From JAVXNW01 sp036645575 (lineage in GTDB: Bacteria; Bacillota; Clostridia; Christensenellales; Aristaeellaceae): DNA of 24,982 nucleotides. Under the pieces are notes generated by a model. It saw only the letters and a program-made list of their open reading frames with translations, did not search any database and was not told where the DNA came from. The first letter of the stretch is position 1, and every line of letters starts with the position of its first letter. The translations under genes and the position numbers were made by a program. The stretch is taken from NCBI GenBank assembly GCA_036645575.1, contig JAVXNW010000031.1, forward strand, positions 1 through 24,982, in the 5' to 3' direction. Of the stretch, positions 1 to 6,127 are shown one piece after another.

Positions 1-435
1 ATCGATAAACGCGAATGCTGGATCATGCAAGAGGAGTTGTCCGGCTTGCGGCGTTCGGACGTATGGAAGGGACTGAACGGTATCGCGGTGATTCGCAGTA
101 CGCGAACCGTGAAAGACAATGCGCCCAGCACGACGTTTCGCTATTACCTGTTCAGTCGTAAAGGGCTGGACGCGGCGACCTTTCTAACGCTTCAGCGGCG
201 TCATTGGGCGGTAGAGAACAACCTGCATTGGGTATTGGACGTGAACTTTCGCGAGGATGACCTACACGCGCGCGTTGAGCACATCGCGATCGTGCTCAAT
301 ATGCTGCGCAAGTTGGTTCTGCAAATGCTGAAACATGATACGACGCTTACCGGTAGCATGTCGGGCAAACGAGAAATCTGCGCATGGCGTTTTGATCTCG
401 CCTGCCGTGTGCTGGAAAACGCGGCTTTTTCGTAA
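1..435 (+). CDS. ISAs1-family transposase, C-terminal fragment
   Basis: The reading frame is open from base 1 (I-D-K-R-E-C-W before the first Met at 25) to TAA at 435, so the gene is cut by the window edge. The C-terminal signature of ISAs1 (DUF4338/DDE_Tnp_ISAS1-like) transposases is clear: HWAVENNLHWVLDV followed by FREDD. The Glu in HWAVEN is the probable third acidic residue of the DDE catalytic triad. After it come the usual N-M-L-R-K and L-K helices. The protein would cut and join DNA ends to move the element. About two thirds of the usual 370-400 residues lie upstream, and completeness cannot be judged. No frameshift is seen in the visible part. Confidence 0.88.
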   Translation: MDKRECWIMQEELSGLRRSDVWKGLNGIAVIRSTRTVKDNAPSTTFRYYLFSRKGLDAATFLTLQRRHWAVENNLHWVLDVNFREDDLHARVEHIAIVLNMLRKLVLQMLKHDTTLTGSMSGKREICAWRFDLACRVLENAAFS

Positions 436-447
436 GCGATAGCCCTG
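1..447 (+). mobile_element. Right end of an ISAs1-family insertion sequence (5' part outside window)
   Basis: The transposase C-terminus (1-435) is followed at once by CGTAAGCGATAGCCCTG (431-447). Its reverse complement starts CAGGGCTATCGC, which fits the CAGG-type ends known for ISAs1 elements. The transposase stop codon lies inside this terminal repeat, as is usual for compact IS elements. The next 8-10 bases (448-457, CATAATTGCC) would be the target duplication. The left end is outside the window, so neither the repeat pairing nor the duplication can be confirmed here. Confidence 0.7.
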
Positions 448-466
448 CATAATTGCCCCCTATCTA

Positions 467-495
467 TTGCCCGTTCCGTTGTGTTGTGATATACT
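467..495 (+). promoter_or_regulatory. Sigma-A type promoter for the secreted protein gene
   Basis: TTGCCC (467-472), a 17-base spacer, then TATACT (490-495), with TG one base upstream of the -10 box (extended -10). It lies 20 bases past the IS end and about 32 bases before the start codon of the downstream gene. Confidence 0.6.
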
Positions 496-526
496 TAATC
501 CACAATTAACCGTGGAGGGAAACCGT

Positions 527-1096
527 ATGAAAAAGCTCGCTGTGATCCTGCTCGCAATGCTGCTTTGCTGCTCGTCCGCCCTCGCAACAGAAACAGACCT
601 ATCCGCATTTACCACCGAACAGCTCCAGGCGGAGCTGGAACGGCGGGAGAACGAGGGTAGGCCCATGGAGATTTACAAGTATTTGTTTGAGCAATACCAA
701 GCAAAATATTACTACGAACAGACCATTAAAGAATTTAAGCTATTCGAACACCCAGAAGAGGGTTATAGTTCAATATATCTGTCAATTCCCGATACGTTCG
801 AGTACGGGGACTTCGGGTATCGCGTAACTGCTTGGGTCAACGGAGACAGGCCTGACGGTAGGCGTGTCGGAATTGCTGACATACCGGAGTATATAAGCGT
901 TTTTGCACACGCCTGTATAGAGGATGGGACTTACTCCGCCGTCGATCGGGCGTTGTCCGAACTCAACACAAACCCCGGCATAACCGTACCGGGTGATAAG
1001 GTTACGTCCATCGCCCAGGTCGGAGAGCACACGCTGACGCTCGTTATCATAGTGGACGAATACCATGACTACAACCTGACCTTCACCGTATCCTGA
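527..1096 (+). CDS. Small secreted protein of unknown function
   Basis: The 189-residue protein starts at ATG 527, seven bases after GGAGGG (514-519). The in-frame ATG at 467 has no ribosome site and overlaps the promoter. Residues 1-20 (MKKLAVILLAMLLCCSSALA) form a classic Sec signal peptide with Ala-Leu-Ala before the likely cleavage point. The two cysteines are not in a convincing lipobox, so release rather than lipid anchoring is favoured. A short charged helix (TTEQLQAELERRENEG) follows, then a beta-rich region ending TLTLVIIVDEYHDYNLTFTVS. The LSAFTTEQLQAELERR stretch resembles small exported proteins common in gut Clostridia, but no family function is recognised. It has its own promoter and terminator, so it is a single-gene unit independent of the IS and the prophage. 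Confidence 0.75.
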   Translation: MKKLAVILLAMLLCCSSALATETDLSAFTTEQLQAELERRENEGRPMEIYKYLFEQYQAKYYYEQTIKEFKLFEHPEEGYSSIYLSIPDTFEYGDFGYRVTAWVNGDRPDGRRVGIADIPEYISVFAHACIEDGTYSAVDRALSELNTNPGITVPGDKVTSIAQVGEHTLTLVIIVDEYHDYNLTFTVS

Positions 1097-1112
1097 TCCC
1101 CGTCCCCACGCA

Positions 1113-1139
1113 AAGGGCGCTCCCAAACGAGAGCGCCTT
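1113..1139 (+). terminator. Intrinsic terminator after the secreted protein gene
   Basis: GGCGCTC (1116-1122), an 8-base loop, then GAGCGCC (1131-1137), extended by A-T and G-T pairs on both sides. The T-tract is short (CTTAT), so termination strength is uncertain. It starts 17 bases after the stop codon. Confidence 0.65.
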
Positions 1140-1190
1140 ATCGATGTCATTCACTGTGCCGCAAGACCTCGTCACAACCAATCATGCGCA

Positions 1191-1226
1191 TATTGTGTTG
1201 ACAACGCACATACAATAGCGTATAAT
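1191..1226 (+). promoter_or_regulatory. Perfect-consensus promoter and probable autoregulatory operator of the toxin-antitoxin operon
   Basis: TTGACA (1198-1203), exactly 17 bases, then TATAAT (1221-1226): a full sigma-A consensus. The -35 box sits in the 9-base palindrome GTTGACAAC (1197-1205), and TATTGT (1191-1196) is mirrored by ACAATA (1212-1217). Such nested dyads over the core promoter are what RelB/DinJ-type antitoxins bind to repress their own operon. That this one is bound is inference. Confidence 0.8.
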
Positions 1227-1248
1227 TCAGATGAAAGGAAGTGATTTC

Positions 1249-1545
1249 ATGGCTAAAACAGCGACGCTCAATATCCGCACCGATCCCTCTATAAAGGCAC
1301 AAGCCGAACGGATTTATCAGGATTTCGGCATTACGCTGACGGACGCGATAAACATCTTCCTGCGCAAATCCATCATGGAGGGCGGGTTGCCGTTCGACAT
1401 GCGTGAGGCAAAGCCCAATGCCGCAACGCTGGCTGCCATGCAGGAAACCGAAGATATTTTGTCCGGGCGCATCGAGGCAAAGCGTTATTCGTCCGCGCGG
1501 GCGCTTTTTGACGAACTGGACGCGGAAGCGGACGGCGACAAATGA
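1249..1545 (+). CDS. RelB/DinJ-family antitoxin
   Basis: 98 residues from ATG 1249, chosen because AAAGGAAG (1234-1241) is correctly spaced; the ATG at 1231 lies upstream of that site. The N-terminus (MAKTATLNIRTDPSIKAQAE, then FGITLTDAINIFLRKSI and GGLPF) is the RelB/DinJ ribbon-helix-helix DNA-binding and dimerisation domain. Its beta strand is at about residues 5-10 and its two helices at 14-45. The C-terminal half is charged and helical (EDILSGRIEAKRYSSARALFDELD), the part that wraps and neutralises the toxin in this family. It overlaps the toxin gene by four bases (ATGA), so translation is coupled. The complex probably represses the palindromic promoter just upstream. Confidence 0.93.
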   Translation: MAKTATLNIRTDPSIKAQAERIYQDFGITLTDAINIFLRKSIMEGGLPFDMREAKPNAATLAAMQETEDILSGRIEAKRYSSARALFDELDAEADGDK

Positions 1546-1820
1546 TGACGCTCGAAACCACCTCGCAATTTCGCCGCGACTACAAGCGCGAAAAGAAGCG
1601 CGGGCGCGACCTGTCGCTTCTCGGTGCGGCCTTGGACGCCCTGCTTTCCGGCAAACCGCTCGATGTCAGATTCCGGGATCATGCGCTGACTGGCAACATG
1701 GCAAAATACCGGGAGTGCCATATTCAGCCAGACTGGTTGCTTATCTACCGCAAAGAGCAGGATCGGCTCGTGTTGGTCGCCCATCGAACCGGGACACACG
1801 CCGACCTGTTCGACGAATAG
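1542..1820 (+). CDS. YafQ-family mRNA endoribonuclease toxin
   Basis: 92 residues. YafQ toxins are RelE-superfamily RNases that cut mRNA in the ribosomal A site; the partner antitoxin is encoded just upstream. The family signature is intact: RDHALTGN, then YRECHIQPDWLLIY, then RTGTHADLF. The residues matching E. coli YafQ catalytic and structural positions are all present (H47, H60, D64, W65, R82, H86, F90), so an active toxin is expected. Start is ATG 1542 or the adjacent ATG 1545, both coupled to the antitoxin stop. The stop codon is only 3 bases from the stop of the convergent phage gene, and there is no terminator between them. Confidence 0.93.
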   Translation: MMTLETTSQFRRDYKREKKRGRDLSLLGAALDALLSGKPLDVRFRDHALTGNMAKYRECHIQPDWLLIYRKEQDRLVLVAHRTGTHADLFDE

Positions 1821-1823
1821 ACG

Positions 1824-2237
1824 TTAAGTCTGCTCCGGTCGCTCGATCATCTTGTGCTTGGCGCTGATTGCCGCGAGCAAGTCGCTAAGCGGCTTGAGTT
1901 CGCGCGTCAGTTCTTCGATCTGGGCGATTGCCCGGTCGCTTCGCTCGGTTCGGGCTTTGCGCCCAATGTCGTCAAACGCGTCCGATACGCCTAAATAGAT
2001 GCGCTCCATGCGGTCAAGGTTTTCGGCCTTGCCGCCCGGAAATAGCTTTTTGACGGCAGCGCGGCCGAGCAGGATCTCAAGCTGCTCAAGCCACAACTCA
2101 TACTGCGCCTTCTTGCCGGTCGCCGCCTCCTCGGCGCGCTTGAGCCGCTCGGCGGTCGCGACGGTCTTTTGCGCGACAGGATAGTCCACGTCATCAATCT
2201 CGACGACCACATTCACAATTTCCGTGTCAATCTTCAT
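1824..2237 (-). CDS. Phage tail-assembly protein, last gene of the truncated late operon
   Basis: 137 residues from ATG 2237, 8 bases after GGAGGG (2251-2246); an in-frame GTG at 2246 overlaps that site and is less likely. The sequence is mostly helical and charged (VAQKTVATAERLKRAEEAATGKK, then YELWLEQLEILLGRAAVKKLF, then LDRMERIYLGVSDAFDDI). Size, composition and position just after the Gp15-like gene match small tail-assembly (chaperone-like) proteins encoded before the tape measure in A118-type siphophages. The exact family is not certain. The gene overlaps the Gp15-like gene by 11 bases across an A7 run. The tape measure gene expected next is absent. Confidence 0.7.
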   Translation of the reverse strand: MKIDTEIVNVVVEIDDVDYPVAQKTVATAERLKRAEEAATGKKAQYELWLEQLEILLGRAAVKKLFPGGKAENLDRMERIYLGVSDAFDDIGRKARTERSDRAIAQIEELTRELKPLSDLLAAISAKHKMIERPEQT

Positions 2238-2853
2238 TTTTTTCACCCTCCATCATCTGGTCAAATTCCTGCGCGGCGCGCCGTTCGTCCGCGTTCATCT
2301 CATAGGGCAGCGCGAATAGGTGCTTGAGCGCAAGCGCCTCCCGGTGCGCATCCTTCCCCGTGTCAGCCTCATAGCCGCGAATGTCCATCATCCGCAAGAT
2401 GTAGTGATTCCCACACAGCGATCGAAACTCAAGCAAAAAACGCCACCAGTGGAACGGCTCCTTTCGTGCGAAGGAAAGGTCGATGCCGCTCTGGTTGCGT
2501 ATGGCGAGGATGATGTAATTGAGGTCGTAATTGAAGCTGTACACCGCGTCCCTCGCCTCGGGCGCGGCGCCCTTTGGGGGCTCGGGATACCCGCGCAAAA
2601 ACGCCGTCATGGCGGCAAGCGCCTCATAGGGGTCCTCGCTTTCGAGCACCCCACCAAAGGCGCGCGCCTCCATGTCGCAGATGGCGGATAGATTGTGCAA
2701 AAGGTCATCGGGGGAATTGATCTGGATGTACAGGTCATTTGACTTTTCCGCGATCAGTAGCCACGTTCGAAAGTCCACGTCGATGGGGTAGGACGCGCCG
2801 CCAACGCGTAAGAAATCAGGCGGCGCGTCCATTGCGAGGTTAGGCCGAAGCAT
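2227..2853 (-). CDS. Bacteriophage Gp15-like protein (tail assembly)
   Basis: 208 residues. It resembles the Phage_Gp15 family (Listeria phage A118 gp15), found between the major tail protein and the tape measure. Features seen are the N-terminal GGASYPIDVDFRTWL, the central FLRGYPEPP, then YSFNYDLNYIILAIRNQSGIDL, then HWWRFLLEFRSL and an acidic C-terminus. A role in tail assembly is inferred from this position. Neither ATG 2853 nor ATG 2832 has a good ribosome site. The 2832 start lies 7 bases after the upstream stop, which suggests translational coupling, and it begins closer to the conserved part, so the true protein may be 201 residues. Confidence 0.72.
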   Translation of the reverse strand: MLRPNLAMDAPPDFLRVGGASYPIDVDFRTWLLIAEKSNDLYIQINSPDDLLHNLSAICDMEARAFGGVLESEDPYEALAAMTAFLRGYPEPPKGAAPEARDAVYSFNYDLNYIILAIRNQSGIDLSFARKEPFHWWRFLLEFRSLCGNHYILRMMDIRGYEADTGKDAHREALALKHLFALPYEMNADERRAAQEFDQMMEGEKNED

Positions 2854-3343
2854 TTGCGGTAAAGGCCGGGACGCCGCTGGTCAAGGCCACGGTGCCTCGG
2901 CTGATATCGCCGGAAAAGTTCAGGTTGAAGGTGAGCTTTTTATCGACGGGGTTATAGTTGTTGATGATGAGCGTGGCGGTTACCTGCCACGCCTGAAATG
3001 TTCCGGCGGTGGTTCCGGCCTTGGGGAAGACGATCAACACCTTGATGTCGGCATCGCTTCCGGTCGGCAGATCGTAGAACTTGCCGTATAGCACGTCAAA
3101 GGCCGGATCGCCCGCCAACGTGTACAGTTCCTGCGCCATCGTCGGCTTGTAGTTCTTGATCACGTCGGTCGGCATCTGATCCTCGATGTAGTTGAGCGTT
3201 TCGGTTTCGGCGTTCAGCGCCAGATCGAACACGGTCGATTTCCCGATGCGCGACCACGCGGCTGCGCCCGCCGTCCCGGTTCCGGCGTCGATAAACAGCT
3301 TGGTCATGTGCTTTTCCCACTGGGTGAGCATTGCGTTAGCCAT
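2840..3343 (-). CDS. Major tail (tube) protein
   Basis: 167 residues from ATG 3343, preceded by AAAGGAG. The protein is beta-rich with few charged repeats. It contains IGKSTVFDLALNAETETLNYIED, a feature of A118-type major tail proteins, then PTMAQELYTLAGDPAFDVLY. The C-terminal half reads FQAWQVTATLIINNYNPVDKKLTFNLNFSGD and ends in a flexible Ser/Thr/Ala tail. Such proteins stack in hexameric rings to form the tail tube of a siphophage. The position after the third neck protein and before the Gp15-like gene agrees. It has the strongest ribosome site of the tail genes, as expected for an abundant product. Confidence 0.85.
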   Translation of the reverse strand: MANAMLTQWEKHMTKLFIDAGTGTAGAAAWSRIGKSTVFDLALNAETETLNYIEDQMPTDVIKNYKPTMAQELYTLAGDPAFDVLYGKFYDLPTGSDADIKVLIVFPKAGTTAGTFQAWQVTATLIINNYNPVDKKLTFNLNFSGDISRGTVALTSGVPAFTANASA

Positions 3344-3348
3344 GGTTG

Positions 3349-3789
3349 TTACTCCTTTTCATAGAGGTATTCAATCCGAAATTGCAGCATGTATTTTGCC
3401 TGTGTCTCATCTTGCGCGGACAGGTAGCCGGTCTCGCTGGGCAGCACATACAGGCGATTGATCAGGCAGCCTCTTGGGAACGCGGGGAATCGTCCGGCCT
3501 CGCCCGCGTCGTCGATCCACTGGCACAGCGCGGTAAACCCCTTAAGAACGTCGATGTTTCGTGTGTTGTTGGGCTCCGACTCAAGGGCCTCAAAGCGGAT
3601 CAACGAAAAATCGCAATGTTTGAACCCGCCCCCATCCACAAACTGCACGTCGAACACGTCGCTATAGGCGGTCAGTGGCACCAGCAGTGTCGCGCCGTCC
3701 TCGGACGCACCGAAATTGAAGAAAAGATCCGCGATGAGGGGGCAGGTCAATAGCCAATCCCATACGGCGTTGGGTTTTGTGTCAGTCAT
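3349..3789 (-). CDS. Neck/tail-completion protein (Minor_capsid_3-like)
   Basis: 146 residues from ATG 3789 (TTG 3792 is the alternative), with GGAGG about 10 bases upstream; it overlaps the preceding gene's stop by 8 bases. The sequence (VWDWLLTCPLIADLFFNFG, then EDGATLLVP, then FSLIRFEAL, then a C-terminal QFRIEYLYEK strand) fits the third of the three minor capsid genes of A118-type phages. That gene lies just before the major tail protein and probably forms the tail terminator, joining tail to head. The identification rests on gene order as much as on sequence. Confidence 0.7.
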   Translation of the reverse strand: MTDTKPNAVWDWLLTCPLIADLFFNFGASEDGATLLVPLTAYSDVFDVQFVDGGGFKHCDFSLIRFEALESEPNNTRNIDVLKGFTALCQWIDDAGEAGRFPAFPRGCLINRLYVLPSETGYLSAQDETQAKYMLQFRIEYLYEKE

Positions 3790-4132
3790 CAAGCCCCAGC
3801 CTCCCCGCGTCTACATATCCCTGCATGGCGGCCACCAGCTTGGTCTTTTGCGTGGGCGCCGCCGCCCGATCCCAGGCGCGCGAGGCCAGCGGATGCAGCG
3901 CCAGATTGTGGGCAAAGCGCCCGCCGTACTGGTAGGCCGCGTAGGGCGCCGTGTGCACGATCTCCTTGGCGGTAATCGTCACCGTGTCTTCGAGCGTGCC
4001 TGTTTCAAAAGGCACGTAAGGGGCATACAGCCGGTGCCACTGGACGGCGGCAAAGGTCCAAAATGCGGGGCTGTTGATCTTGGCAAGGTGCGCGGGCAAG
4101 TCGATCTTGACCTCCGATACGGTAAAACGCAT
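3782..4132 (-). CDS. Neck protein (Minor_capsid_2-like)
   Basis: 116 residues from ATG 4132, 7 bases after AAGGGGG; TTG 4138 is too close to that site. The core (WHRLYAPYVPFETGTLEDTV, then VHTAPYAAYQYGG, then HPLASRAWDRAA) is the pattern of the Minor_capsid_2 family of A118-like phages, comparable to the HK97-gp10-type neck proteins. The role is to complete the head-tail interface. It overlaps the next gene by 8 bases and follows the previous stop by 2 bases, in a tightly packed operon. Confidence 0.8.
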   Translation of the reverse strand: MRFTVSEVKIDLPAHLAKINSPAFWTFAAVQWHRLYAPYVPFETGTLEDTVTITAKEIVHTAPYAAYQYGGRFAHNLALHPLASRAWDRAAAPTQKTKLVAAMQGYVDAGRLGLDD

Positions 4133-4134
4133 AA

Positions 4135-4533
4135 TCAATCCCCCTTTGCCAGATAGTGTCCGAGCATTCCCGAGGCGTTGTCCGATGCGAACGCGACCTG
4201 CATCGCGCCGCGCGCCCGGTACTTTTTCACGATATCGCCCGCCGATGAAGCGCCGCCGATCTCATCCGGCACACATCCCAGCACCAGCACGTCGCCCACG
4301 CTCAGCGTGAACTTGCCCGCGCGCTGGGTTAGACATGCCCACGAGTCATAGGGTAGGTAGTCGGTGTCCGCGGGAATGCGGCAGACGATCTCATGCGCTT
4401 GGGAAAGCGCCTTTTCATCGCGCACCACATGCGTGCGTGCGCGCCATGTGCACGCGTCAAGCACCCGCCTGTGCCAAGTGACGCGCGTGCGCCCATCGGG
4501 GCCGACCAGCGCGCAGCGGTTGTAAAGGGTCAC
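4135..4533 (-). CDS. Head-tail joining / minor capsid protein (first neck gene)
   Basis: 132 residues if GTG 4533 is the start, but no ribosome site precedes it. The frame continues upstream as I-V-T-L-P-F-A-R-D-T to an ATA codon (4563-4561) that overlaps the stop of the connector gene, and this extension looks like real protein. Translation may therefore begin at a non-standard codon or by coupling. Features are VTLYNRCAL, then TDYLPYDSW, then FTLSVGDVLVLGCVPDEI, a beta-rich pattern seen in neck proteins (Minor_capsid_1 or DUF6751-like) encoded between the connector and Minor_capsid_2. Confidence 0.7.
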   Translation of the reverse strand: MTLYNRCALVGPDGRTRVTWHRRVLDACTWRARTHVVRDEKALSQAHEIVCRIPADTDYLPYDSWACLTQRAGKFTLSVGDVLVLGCVPDEIGGASSAGDIVKKYRARGAMQVAFASDNASGMLGHYLAKGD

Positions 4534-4559
4534 CGTGTCGCGCGCGAAGGGAAGCGTAA

Positions 4560-4934
4560 CTATTCGCGTGGATCTCGCCCCCAGTACGTGAGCGACACGC
4601 CGGCCGCCGTCTCACCCGCCAGATAGTCCCTTATCAGCACGTCCGCGCGCACGTTGATCGCCTGATCGGTCAGGACGGCGTAGGCTACGCTCACGCCATC
4701 GTTGCTTGCGGAGACGACCCGACCGGGCTTATCGTCCTCGGCACATGCCGCGATCAGGTCGGTAAGTTCTCGCATCAGCATCTTGACCGCCTCGCGCGCG
4801 GTATCATTTTTCAGAAGGCGCCCCTGCGTCGCGTAGTCAACGCGCTTTTGCGCCCGATAGGCCGCGCGGGTAAAGGCGGCCTGTGCAAGCGTCCCGCCCA
4901 GCGCCGTATATGCCTCGTATGTCAGGTATGTCAC
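4560..4934 (-). CDS. Head-tail connector (adaptor) protein
   Basis: 124 residues from GTG 4934, placed 6 bases after the near-perfect AAGGAGGTG (4949-4941). A longer frame reaching back into the capsid gene has no such site. The N-terminus (VTYLTYEAYTALGG) followed by a helical middle (FTRAAYRAQKRVDYATQGRL, then AVKMLMRELTDLIAAC) is typical of gp6-like connector proteins. These bind under the portal after packaging and close the head. The gene begins 13 bases after the capsid stop, the usual place. Confidence 0.83.
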   Translation of the reverse strand: MTYLTYEAYTALGGTLAQAAFTRAAYRAQKRVDYATQGRLLKNDTAREAVKMLMRELTDLIAACAEDDKPGRVVSASNDGVSVAYAVLTDQAINVRADVLIRDYLAGETAAGVSLTYWGRDPRE

Positions 4935-4947
4935 AGGCCGCACCTCC

Positions 4948-6123
4948 TTAACCCTTTGAGATGATCCGCGCAATCGGGATCGCCTTGTGGTTGATGGTAC
5001 TTGGCGTCTCCGCGCCATCGCTGACGAGCGCCCAGTTTGCGCCCGACTCAAGTTCGGGCTTGGTCGGCGAAAGCGAGGCCATGGCGGCCTTCACAAAGCT
5101 GATGCCGCGCGGCGCGAACAGCTTGCGCTGGCGCGTGATCAGCGTATCCTCGCCACCGTGACTCTTGGGGTCGCGCCACATCTCGTAGGGCACCTTGGCG
5201 CCGCAATCGCAAAAGTCGATCGCGCCGTCGCCCAGCACGTAGCTCGTGTAGGCCGTATAGGCGGACGTGTGCAGCTCGTAGTAGGTGCCAATGCTCCCAA
5301 GTACGGGCGCGGAGGCGGGGCTATGGTTGCTTCCGGACTTCGTGTAATAGGTCTTGGCGGGGTCAATCGCTGCGTCGGTGGTCAGGGCGTAGCCGGCGGC
5401 CACGTCTTCTACCGGCATACCGTCGTCAATCAGCAGCATCTTTCCGTTCCAAGTCGCCATGCCCAGATCGCGCACAATGCCCTGCGCGTCGGTGTACTTG
5501 AGGTACTCAACCGCAGACAGGTTCTCAAGCTCGGTCGCTACGGCGCTATGGCAGATGACCAACCGGAACAGCCCCTTGTTGTCGCCTGCGGCTTGCTGAA
5601 TGGCGGTGTTGAGCGTGGTCGCCCCCACCTTGGCGGCGTCGCCGGTCTTGGCCGAGATGTCGTGCGTGTGACCGGTCACAAACGGGAGGTTTGCCTTTCC
5701 GGTCATGGAGAAAATGCCTTTGAGCACCGAAAGAAGCGTATCTTGGTCGATGTCCTGCCAGTAGTTCGAGACCTGATCGGCTACGTTGTCCATGAAGTTG
5801 GTCGCGGTGATGTCGGCGGAAAAGTCCTTCTCGGTCCACGCCTTCGCGCGCCCCACCACGATCATGGACTGCCCATAGGTCTTGGTGCCGCTCGGCGTAA
5901 TGGTGGTTTGCCCATCGTAGTTCTGCGCTTCTCCGTCGATCAGGCCCAGCATGGGCACCGTCACGTAGTTGCCGCCGGTCTGGTCAGCCAGCAGCTGCTT
6001 AAGCTCGCCGCGCGGGCGCAACACACCCGCGTCAAGCAGCTTGTTTTGCTTGACGCGAGGAATGCGCTCGACGTATTTGCCGAATACCTCCGCGTTAAAG
6101 ATCTTTGCGTCAAATTGTGCCAT
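4948..6123 (-). CDS. Major capsid protein (HK97 fold, A118 type)
   Basis: 391 residues with GGAGG 9 bases upstream. The N-terminus (FDAKIFNAEVFGKYVERIP) and QTGGNYVTVPMLGLIDGEAQNYDG match A118-type coat proteins. So do WTEKDFSADIT, the A-domain-like FRLVICHSAVATELENL, and the C-terminal SYVLGDGAIDFCDCGAKVPYEM with DTLITRQRKLFAPRGISF. The product builds the icosahedral shell on the scaffold encoded 4 bases upstream. A segment at about residues 247-288 (AAIDPAKTYYTKSGS to GTYYELH) interrupts the region before SYVLGDGAID and looks like an inserted beta hairpin module. The protein is somewhat longer than the roughly 350-residue relatives for that reason. Confidence 0.88.
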   Translation of the reverse strand: MAQFDAKIFNAEVFGKYVERIPRVKQNKLLDAGVLRPRGELKQLLADQTGGNYVTVPMLGLIDGEAQNYDGQTTITPSGTKTYGQSMIVVGRAKAWTEKDFSADITATNFMDNVADQVSNYWQDIDQDTLLSVLKGIFSMTGKANLPFVTGHTHDISAKTGDAAKVGATTLNTAIQQAAGDNKGLFRLVICHSAVATELENLSAVEYLKYTDAQGIVRDLGMATWNGKMLLIDDGMPVEDVAAGYALTTDAAIDPAKTYYTKSGSNHSPASAPVLGSIGTYYELHTSAYTAYTSYVLGDGAIDFCDCGAKVPYEMWRDPKSHGGEDTLITRQRKLFAPRGISFVKAAMASLSPTKPELESGANWALVSDGAETPSTINHKAIPIARIISKG

Positions 6124-6127
6124 TCAC

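Noticed and set aside
467..526. Upstream ATG start (467) for the secreted protein
   Set aside because: It lies inside the promoter, lacks a ribosome site and would bury the signal peptide.
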